A stretch of 22,250 bases of DNA from Candidatus Yonathbacteria bacterium (lineage in GTDB: Bacteria > Patescibacteriota > Minisyncoccia > Phycocordibacterales > UBA1550): positions 1 to 22,250 of the forward strand of contig DNMN01000018.1 of NCBI GenBank assembly GCA_003489395.1, read 5' to 3'. Below the pieces are notes generated by a model, which saw nothing but the letters and a program-made list of their open reading frames with translations, was not told where the DNA came from and searched no databases. The first letter of the stretch is position 1; every line of letters starts with the position of its first letter. Of the stretch, positions 17,231 to 22,250 are shown in pieces. Both the position numbers and the translations under genes were made by a program.

Positions 17231-17236
17231 TATAGT
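17231..17236 (+). promoter_or_regulatory. -10 of comF (putative leaderless)
   Basis: TATAGT ends 7 nt before the comF ATG, placing the start of transcription at or next to the start codon. There is no TG extension and no obvious -35. Confidence 0.4.
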
Positions 17237-17243
17237 TATCCAC

Positions 17244-17906
17244 ATGCGGTATTTAATATCAATATTCAACTTCATAATTGACGCCGTTTTCCCAAGAGAG
17301 TGCGCGGGTTGCGGGAGAAACGGCACTCTACTGTGCACAACGTGCATAGAGGACACTCAAAGGGCTCCTCGGTCCGAACACGCATTCATTAATGCTGTTT
17401 TTGATTATCACAACAAAACAATTAAGCGCGCGATATGGCGTCTTAAATACAAAAATGCGCGCGGTTTCTCAAAAATATTTGCTCCTTACCTATACGATGA
17501 AATAATAGGAGCTCTTGGCAATGAGCTATTTATTTCTGGCGGAGAAAATATTTTGCTTGTGCCTGTTCCTCTCCATAAAAAACGCCTTCGTGAACGCGGG
17601 TACAACCAGAGCGAACTTATAACTCGCGAAATTTTGAAACTAGACATCGCGCGCATCTTTTCATACGCCCCTGAGATCCTTGTTCGTGTAAAGGAAACAA
17701 AGCAACAAGCAAAATCTGAAAAAAGGAATATGCGTATTAAGAACCTGCGAGACGCATTCCACGCTCCTCCAACTTTGAACGCTCGCGGAAAGGTTGTAAT
17801 TCTCATAGACGATGTCACAACGACTGGCGCAACGCTCGTTGATGCCAAGCGAGCCATCCGCCATCTCCGCCCACGCAAAGTTCTTGCCTTTGCGGTGGCA
17901 CACTAG
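17244..17906 (+). CDS. comF: ComF family phosphoribosyltransferase-like protein
   Basis: ComF is needed in model bacteria for moving transformed single-stranded DNA inward and acts on the cytoplasmic side of the membrane. The 220-residue protein has a zinc finger C20-x2-C23...C31-x2-C34, intact here, a central VPVPLHKKRLRERGYNQSE segment typical of ComF (about 106-124), and a PRPP-binding loop VILIDDVTTTGAT (185-197). It is divergent from pilM with a 62-nt shared region. Location beside a retractable pilus locus supports a role in DNA uptake (inference). Single-gene unit; the RNA region follows. Confidence 0.95.
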   Translation: MRYLISIFNFIIDAVFPRECAGCGRNGTLLCTTCIEDTQRAPRSEHAFINAVFDYHNKTIKRAIWRLKYKNARGFSKIFAPYLYDEIIGALGNELFISGGENILLVPVPLHKKRLRERGYNQSELITREILKLDIARIFSYAPEILVRVKETKQQAKSEKRNMRIKNLRDAFHAPPTLNARGKVVILIDDVTTTGATLVDAKRAIRHLRPRKVLAFAVAH

Positions 17907-17965
17907 AGAAAACACTTTGGATATGATATGGTGGTAAAGTTATAAAGTACACGAAGTACATATAT

Positions 17966-17985
17966 GGAGACGTGGCTGAGTGGCC
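17966..17985 (+). pseudogene. 5' fragment of tRNA-Ser
   Basis: Twenty bases are identical to the first 20 of the intact tRNA-Ser (18057-18076): acceptor 5' strand and start of the D-arm. Downstream similarity is limited to CACCTCA, as in the anticodon arm, and there is no T-arm. It is a broken duplicate. Confidence 0.8.
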
Positions 17986-18045
17986 CATAGAAAATAGACA
18001 CCTCAGTGCCTCATCTCGTCAATGCACAAGACGTTAAATTGCGCA

Positions 18046-18051
18046 TAAAAT
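18046..18051 (+). promoter_or_regulatory. -10 of tRNA-Ser
   Basis: TAAAAT ends 5 nt before the mature tRNA 5' end. If used, transcription would start at or within 1-2 nt of the mature end, leaving little or no leader for RNase P. Confidence 0.4.
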
Positions 18052-18056
18052 AATCT

Positions 18057-18143
18057 GGAGACGTGGCTGAGTGGCCGAAGGCACCTCACTGCTAACGAGG
18101 CAGGGTAGCAATACTCTCATGAGTTCGAATCTCATCGTCTCCG
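18057..18143 (+). tRNA. tRNA-Ser(GCU)
   Basis: An 87-nt class II tRNA. The acceptor GGAGACG pairs with CGTCTCC and the discriminator is G. The D-arm is GCTGAGTGGCCGAAGGC. The anticodon loop CTGCTAA gives GCU, reading AGC/AGU. The long variable arm pairs GGGTA with TACTC around a GCAA loop, and the T-arm is ATGAG-TTCGAAT-CTCAT. CCA is not encoded; the next bases are CAA. The lowest anticodon-stem pair is an A-C mismatch (31-39), which may lower function or be tolerated. Confidence 0.95.
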
Positions 18144-18145
18144 CA

Positions 18146-18190
18146 ACCCAAAATATAAGGACCCTGAATACGGGTCTTTTTATTTTGGGT
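18146..18190 (+). terminator. terminator after tRNA-Ser
   Basis: Arms 18146-18164 and 18172-18190 pair over 19 positions with two mismatches, around a 7-nt loop. The 3' arm contains a TTTTTATTTT run. It starts 2 nt after the tRNA. Confidence 0.75.
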
Positions 18191-18267
18191 CTATTGAGGG
18201 ATGGCGAGATTCGAAGGACGGAGCCGACACGAGCACAGCGAGTAAATCGGCGAGTCGGGGTAGCGAA

Positions 18268-18335
18268 CACTTTATATTTTGTGAGTAATCGATACAAAAT
18301 ATTTAGTGATTCGTGACCGAATCCCACCGTCTCCG
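18268..18335 (+). pseudogene. hairpin plus 3' tRNA-like fragment
   Basis: A 15-position stem with two mismatches (18268-18282 with 18294-18308) is followed by GTGATTCG...CGAATCCCAC (18306-18327), which resembles a broken T-arm. Then comes CGTCTCCG (18328-18335), identical to the 3' acceptor end of the intact tRNA-Ser and followed by CAA as there. Confidence 0.65.
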
Positions 18336-18343
18336 CAAATACA

Positions 18344-18370
18344 AAAATCTCACCATTATGGTGAGATTTT
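18344..18370 (+). terminator. intrinsic terminator before pgsA
   Basis: A 12-bp perfect stem (AAAATCTCACCA at 18344-18355 with 18359-18370) has a 3-nt loop and runs into TTTTTT. It ends 1 nt before the TG of the pgsA extended -10. Confidence 0.85.
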
Positions 18371-18371
18371 T

Positions 18372-18380
18372 TGATATACT
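18372..18380 (+). promoter_or_regulatory. extended -10 of pgsA (putative leaderless promoter)
   Basis: TGA-TATACT, then a 6-nt discriminator, then ATG at 18387. Transcription would begin on the start codon. The -35 position falls inside the terminator stem and shows no match. Confidence 0.55.
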
Positions 18381-18386
18381 ATCTTG

Positions 18387-18962
18387 ATGCAACCGCACAA
18401 ACTTACTATCACTGACAAAATTCTAGCAAAGACACTACTTTTGATTATCCCCGAATGGATGACTCCAAATATTATTTCGTGGCTCCGCTTTTTTAGTGTG
18501 CCGTTTATTGGATACTTCTTGTGGAACGAAAATTATGTCGTCGCTCTACCGCTGTTTTTCATATCAGCATTTTCTGACGCTGTAGATGGCTCACTCGCGC
18601 GCACACGAAACCTCGTTTCCGACTTTGGAAAAATGTTTGACCCTCTTGCAGACAAGCTTCTTGTGTCCACAGCGGCAATAATACTTGTTCCTAAATATCT
18701 CGGTTGGGAAATCGTTCTTGCCATAGTTGCCATTGAGCTCACTCTCATCGGAAGCGCCTATGTGCAAAAAACGTACTATGGGAAAATAGTTCAAGCAGAA
18801 AATACTGGCAAGCTAAAAATGATTCTGCAATCGCTCGGCATTGGCGCGCTACTAATACACGCTCTTTGGAGCATTCCGCTATTCCTCGCGTTCGCAACGT
18901 ACGCCTTTTACGCGGCAATCTTTTTTGCTCTTCTTTCTCTTGTAGTTTATCGCGCTATTTAA
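18387..18962 (+). CDS. pgsA: CDP-alcohol phosphatidyltransferase (PgsA-like)
   Basis: Membrane enzyme that moves a phosphatidyl group from CDP-diacylglycerol to an alcohol, in PgsA glycerol-3-phosphate, for phospholipid synthesis. The 191-residue protein has several membrane helices. The full catalytic signature D64-x2-D67-G68-x2-A71-R72-x8-G81-x3-D85-x3-D89 is present. Start: a TTG codon lies directly before the ATG at 18387, but the ATG fits the -10 spacing. The exact alcohol cannot be read from the motif, so the symbol is a best guess. It is convergent with the aminopeptidase gene with only 9 nt between stops and no terminator seen. Confidence 0.87.
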   Translation: MQPHKLTITDKILAKTLLLIIPEWMTPNIISWLRFFSVPFIGYFLWNENYVVALPLFFISAFSDAVDGSLARTRNLVSDFGKMFDPLADKLLVSTAAIILVPKYLGWEIVLAIVAIELTLIGSAYVQKTYYGKIVQAENTGKLKMILQSLGIGALLIHALWSIPLFLAFATYAFYAAIFFALLSLVVYRAI

Positions 18963-18971
18963 AATTTAACC

Positions 18972-21542
18972 TTATTTTGAACTAATCCATTTCGCAAGTT
19001 TCTTCTTGTCACGAGAAAGCCATGCTACCTTCGTGCGGATGCGCTCAAGCACTTGCTCTACTGTTCGAGACGCTCCTGGAGCAGGATTTTCCCTGAAAAA
19101 TTTTTCGATGTCAGCTGCATCGCTTTCATGCACAAAAATTCCAAGCGAAGAGACAAGGGTTGAGAGACTTTTCCCTCCCCCATAGCGCTCGAGAAGTACT
19201 GGCCACTCTTTTTTTATAAACTTCCACGCCAAAGCGCGACCCTTTGGGTTCGCGAGAGTATTCCCAATATAATACATAGTGTCTTGAGAACGAACTTCTT
19301 TCGACAAAGAGAATGCAAGCGTTTTTTCAAGAAGCTCTTTTTGAGAAAAGCGACCTAAAGCTCGCCCAATCCTATTTTTTTCCTCAGTTAGGGTCGCATT
19401 TTTGTACATTTCAAGAAATTTTTTGTACTCATCTTTTCCCCCGCGTCGCGCGACAGTGCCATATACAACACCACGAAGGTCTGCAGGAATTGGGTTCTTT
19501 CCTTTTTTAATTGAATCAAATAATTCTCGCGACTTTGCAACAACACTCTCGTCTCCGTACTTCGCCGCATTGGCAAGAATTAAGCTGCGCAAAAGGATAT
19601 CAGAGTGTCCATCTACTTTTTTCTTCTTCCAGCCCACTTTTTTTGTCATCGGCGCAAAAATATCTCGACAATACTTTTCGTATTCTAGAGCAAACGTCTC
19701 CCCGTTGATAAGGTTATCGATTGTATTAAGGCCAGTTGAGAGCTCACTCCATACTGCGAAGTTTGTTTCATTTTTGTACGCAGATACAAAATCGAGGGCA
19801 GTTGGAGTATCGAGGTCCCCAGACATTGCAAGATCGAAACTATCACGAACAAGGCCGAGACGGTCTACTGGTGAAAGTATTTTTTTTGAAACTGGAACAG
19901 TCAAAAGTTTCCAAAGCGCTGGAGTATAGTTCACGCGAACAACAGACGATTCTCCTGCGTTTAGTTTTACCCACCCATCTCCAAATGCAGTTTTAATTCG
20001 AGCGCTCTTCTTATCTAGCATAAACTTTTCTTTTTTTATCTGGTTTTCGCCAATAACACTAACGGGAACCTGCCAAATTGTTTTTTCCTTTGTCTCTTTT
20101 TTTGAAATAGGACTTCTGAAAAACCTTAGTTGACTGATTTCTAACTTAGAATCAGCGCGAGAAACATGGATAACAGGATGCCCGGCTTTCCCTGTCCATG
20201 CGCTCATCATTTTTGTAACTGGTTTCTTTGAAACTTTTTCGAGCGCTCCCCAAAGATCAGTAGTCTCAGTATTTTGATAGCTATATTTTTTCAAATAGTA
20301 GCGCAAGCCATCACGAAAATCTTTTTCTCCGAGATATTCTGCGAGCATGCGAATAACACTAGCTCCTTTTGAATAGCTTACTGCATCAAAAATCTCGCTT
20401 ATTTCATCGGGATGATGTACAGGAACTTCAATTGGGTGCGTATGCTTAAGGGAGTCCAATGAAAGAGCATTACCAAGGTCGCTTGAGACGAATTCTGTCC
20501 ACATTTCCCAGTCTGGGAAGATATGATCCACAGCAAGATACTCAATATATGACGCAAAACCCTCATTGAGCCACAGGTGTGTCCACCACTCCATCGTCAC
20601 CAAGTTCCCAAACCATTGATGTGAAAGCTCATGTGCCACAACCACCGCTACCCACTGCTTTGCAGCGGCAGAAGAATTTTCATGATCTATAAGCAAAGCT
20701 TCTTCGCGATAAGTAACGGCACCCCAGTTCTCCATTGCGCCAGATGCAAAGTCTGGAATTGCAACCATATCTAGCACTGGCATTGGATATGGAATATCAA
20801 AATACTTAGTGAAAAATGAGAGGGTTTTTACAGCACAATCGAGAGCAAATTCTGCTTGGTGTTTTTTCCCAGGCGTGGTAAACACGCGCACAAGTACGCC
20901 CTCCTTTGTCTTTCTCTCAATGTACTCCAAGTCTCCTACGATAAATGCCACGAGGTAAGTCGACATCCTTGGTGTTGGCGAGAACTCCACCACCTGATAT
21001 CCAGCACTGTGTTCACGGATAGAGGTCGGCATCGTGTTTGAAATTGAGGTACTCTTTTTAGGTACGATGAGTTTAATGTCAAAAATTGCCTTTATCGCAG
21101 GCTCGTCAAAACACGGGAATGCCCTGCGTGCATCAGTCGCCTCAAACTGTGTCGTCGCCATGTAATACTCCTTTCCTGCGACCTCATAGCGACTTCTGTA
21201 GAACCCATGCATCTTGTCATTAAGTATTCCTTTGAATACGAGAGTGAGTTTCGCTTTCCCTATATACAATGATTTTGGAAATTCAAAAATCGCCGTCTCC
21301 GACTTCTTGTCATAAGAAATCTTTGATGCAAAAGTTTTTACTTTATTTTGCAAAACAACGGCTGTTTCAACATCGAGATCAACTGAATGGAGCGTAATCT
21401 CTTTTACTTTTTTATCAAGAGAAAGAGTTATTGTTTCCTCACCTTCAAATACAAACGCATCAAGGTCGGGCTTTAGCAAGAGCTCATATCTTTCTGGTTT
21501 TATATGTGAAGCAAGGCGAACGTTTTTTGCAGGTTTTTTCAT
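18972..21542 (-). CDS. pepN: M1 family zinc aminopeptidase
   Basis: Removes N-terminal residues from peptides, probably in the cytoplasm since no signal peptide is seen. The 856-residue protein is normal for M1. An N-terminal beta domain (about 1-200) leads to the exopeptidase motif GAMEN (268-272), zinc site HELSH (H304, E305, H308) with E327 19 residues on (LNEGFA), and catalytic Y389 (DAVSYSKGASV). The C-terminal alpha-helical ERAP1-like region (from about 525) includes WVKLNAGESSVVRVNY. Upstream, TATACT ends 8 nt before the ATG with TTGTAA 16 nt further up. The symbol is used in the broad M1 sense; it could equally be labelled an ERAP/tricorn-type aminopeptidase. Confidence 0.93.
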   Translation of the reverse strand: MKKPAKNVRLASHIKPERYELLLKPDLDAFVFEGEETITLSLDKKVKEITLHSVDLDVETAVVLQNKVKTFASKISYDKKSETAIFEFPKSLYIGKAKLTLVFKGILNDKMHGFYRSRYEVAGKEYYMATTQFEATDARRAFPCFDEPAIKAIFDIKLIVPKKSTSISNTMPTSIREHSAGYQVVEFSPTPRMSTYLVAFIVGDLEYIERKTKEGVLVRVFTTPGKKHQAEFALDCAVKTLSFFTKYFDIPYPMPVLDMVAIPDFASGAMENWGAVTYREEALLIDHENSSAAAKQWVAVVVAHELSHQWFGNLVTMEWWTHLWLNEGFASYIEYLAVDHIFPDWEMWTEFVSSDLGNALSLDSLKHTHPIEVPVHHPDEISEIFDAVSYSKGASVIRMLAEYLGEKDFRDGLRYYLKKYSYQNTETTDLWGALEKVSKKPVTKMMSAWTGKAGHPVIHVSRADSKLEISQLRFFRSPISKKETKEKTIWQVPVSVIGENQIKKEKFMLDKKSARIKTAFGDGWVKLNAGESSVVRVNYTPALWKLLTVPVSKKILSPVDRLGLVRDSFDLAMSGDLDTPTALDFVSAYKNETNFAVWSELSTGLNTIDNLINGETFALEYEKYCRDIFAPMTKKVGWKKKKVDGHSDILLRSLILANAAKYGDESVVAKSRELFDSIKKGKNPIPADLRGVVYGTVARRGGKDEYKKFLEMYKNATLTEEKNRIGRALGRFSQKELLEKTLAFSLSKEVRSQDTMYYIGNTLANPKGRALAWKFIKKEWPVLLERYGGGKSLSTLVSSLGIFVHESDAADIEKFFRENPAPGASRTVEQVLERIRTKVAWLSRDKKKLAKWISSK

Positions 21543-21550
21543 GTTTTTAC

Positions 21551-21578
21551 AGTATACCCTTACCTTTACTATTTACAA
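21551..21578 (-). promoter_or_regulatory. promoter of M1 aminopeptidase gene
   Basis: Minus strand: TTGTAA (4 of 6 to the -35 consensus), 16-nt spacer, TATACT, then 8 nt to the ATG. Predicted leader of 0-2 nt. Confidence 0.5.
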
Positions 21579-21608
21579 AAAGGTGGCCGATACCACAGAG
21601 GTTAATCA

Positions 21609-21617
21609 TGCTACAAT
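21609..21617 (+). promoter_or_regulatory. extended -10 of recG (putative leaderless promoter)
   Basis: TGC-TACAAT, then a 6-nt discriminator, then ATG at 21624. It has the same geometry as pilD and pgsA. The -10 lies inside the left arm of a perfect palindrome. Confidence 0.55.
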
Positions 21618-21644
21618 ATCGCCATGAAGAATGGCGATATTGTA
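21612..21644. repeat. 14-bp perfect inverted repeat over recG promoter and start
   Basis: Arms 21612-21625 and 21631-21644 are exact reverse complements around a 5-nt centre. The left arm covers the -10 and the first two bases of the ATG; the right arm encodes residues 3-7. It could be a repressor operator, or, if the mRNA has a leader, a hairpin hiding the start codon. Confidence 0.85.
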
Positions 21645-22250
21645 TTTCCGGAAACCCTACTTGAAACGATTTTTCGACTCACCCCTATTCAAAAAAAGGG
21701 TCTAGCGAAACTTGGCATCGCAACAGTCGATGACATCTTGCGCTACTTCCCTACGCGCTACACAAGCATTGCTGAAATTAAAAACATTGCCAATCTCTCA
21801 AAAGGTGATACAGCGACAATCTACGGCCGTGTCGTATCATCAAAAACATCAAAAGGTTTTCGTACAAAAATACCAATGACTGAAGCTGTCATTGAGGACT
21901 CCACTGGACACATTAAATGTGTGTGGTTTCATCAAGCGTATATCGCAAAAATGCTTGTGCCAGAAATGATGGTAAAACTTTCTGGGCATGTGGAGGAACG
22001 CGGTGGAGTGCCATACCTTGCAAACCCAGAACTCGTAAGAACAAATGAACTTCCACTAGACACCAGTGGCTCACTTTTTGAAAATGATAAAGAGACACAA
22101 TTTTATCCGGTTTATCCAGAAACAAAAGGCATAACCTCGCGGTTCATTTATCACCATATTCAAAAATTGTTTAGTAAAGGAGTTCTAGATAATATCTCAG
22201 ACCAAATTCCTGAAGAAATTCTCAACAAGTATCACCTACCAACCCTTCGC
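21624..22250 (+). CDS. recG: ATP-dependent DNA helicase RecG, 5' part
   Basis: RecG remodels stalled forks and branched DNA in repair and recombination. Only the first 209 codons are present; the frame stays open to the window edge. The N-terminal helical part has LTPIQKKGLAKLGIATVDDILRYFPTRY, the usual RecG entry motif. The wedge OB-fold follows, with KGDTATIYGRVVSSKTS and IKCVWFHQAYIAKML, then YLANPELV and QFYPVYPETKGITSRFI, all typical of RecG. The helicase motifs lie beyond the window. The ATG at 21624 is the only start after an in-frame TAA at 21603. It is divergent from the aminopeptidase gene with 81 nt between starts. Confidence 0.93.
   Translation, partial: MKNGDIVFPETLLETIFRLTPIQKKGLAKLGIATVDDILRYFPTRYTSIAEIKNIANLSKGDTATIYGRVVSSKTSKGFRTKIPMTEAVIEDSTGHIKCVWFHQAYIAKMLVPEMMVKLSGHVEERGGVPYLANPELVRTNELPLDTSGSLFENDKETQFYPVYPETKGITSRFIYHHIQKLFSKGVLDNISDQIPEEILNKYHLPTLR

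Larger units (their letters stand above)
17907..18383. other. 477-nt intergenic region with tRNA and tRNA debris
   Basis: No protein gene is supported; short ORFs on both strands read through the tRNA. It contains a tRNA 5' fragment, tRNA-Ser, its terminator, a tRNA 3'-like fragment after a long hairpin, and the terminator before pgsA. Confidence 0.7.

Noticed and set aside
18034..18327. ORFs on both strands across the tRNA-Ser region
   Set aside because: They read through the tRNA, its terminator and tRNA fragments, with no protein similarity visible.

Overview
The window looks like a chromosomal segment of a Candidate Phyla Radiation bacterium, most likely Parcubacteria (Patescibacteria). 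This rests on gene content and gene style: a compact one-piece type IV pilus locus with PilM/N/O but no secretin, a divergent NAD-dependent DNA ligase, very short intergenic gaps, and few Shine-Dalgarno sites. TGA is a normal stop here (for example the pilD/fimT-like ATGA overlap), so the Gracilibacteria/Absconditabacteria code is not in use. Nothing seen marks the locus as a prophage or integrated element.

Layout. From 17181 leftward, nearly everything to 98 lies on the minus strand. The order is pilM, a pilN-like gene, pilO, a PilP-position gene, pilB, a lone receiver protein, pilT, pilC, two major-type pilins, pilD, four minor prepilins (FimT/GspH-, PilW-, PilV- and PilX-like), ligA, gatC, gatA and a small HEPN-like membrane protein. 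On the plus strand are comF (17244-17906), a tRNA-Ser(GCU) region with tRNA-derived debris (17966-18335), pgsA (18387-18962) and the 5' part of recG (from 21624). An M1 aminopeptidase gene (18972-21542, minus) lies between pgsA and recG.

How it works together. The pilus genes encode a full inner-membrane machine: PilM/N/O platform, PilC, extension (PilB) and retraction (PilT) ATPases, pre-pilin peptidase and pilins. PilT and the neighbouring comF fit a retractable pilus used for DNA uptake, which is an inference. LigA is co-transcribed behind the minor pilins, and GatCA follow as housekeeping genes.

Three non-coding patterns stand out. (1) Heptamer-periodic tandem arrays occur at four places; three are in frame, in two prepilin leader peptides and the LigA linker before BRCT. 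(2) A dispersed modular repeat has a 37-bp core and exchangeable stem-loops, in three copies, all inside the pilus locus. (3) Many first-in-unit genes have a -10 hexamer, often an extended TGn -10, ending 5-9 nt before the ATG, which suggests leaderless transcripts.
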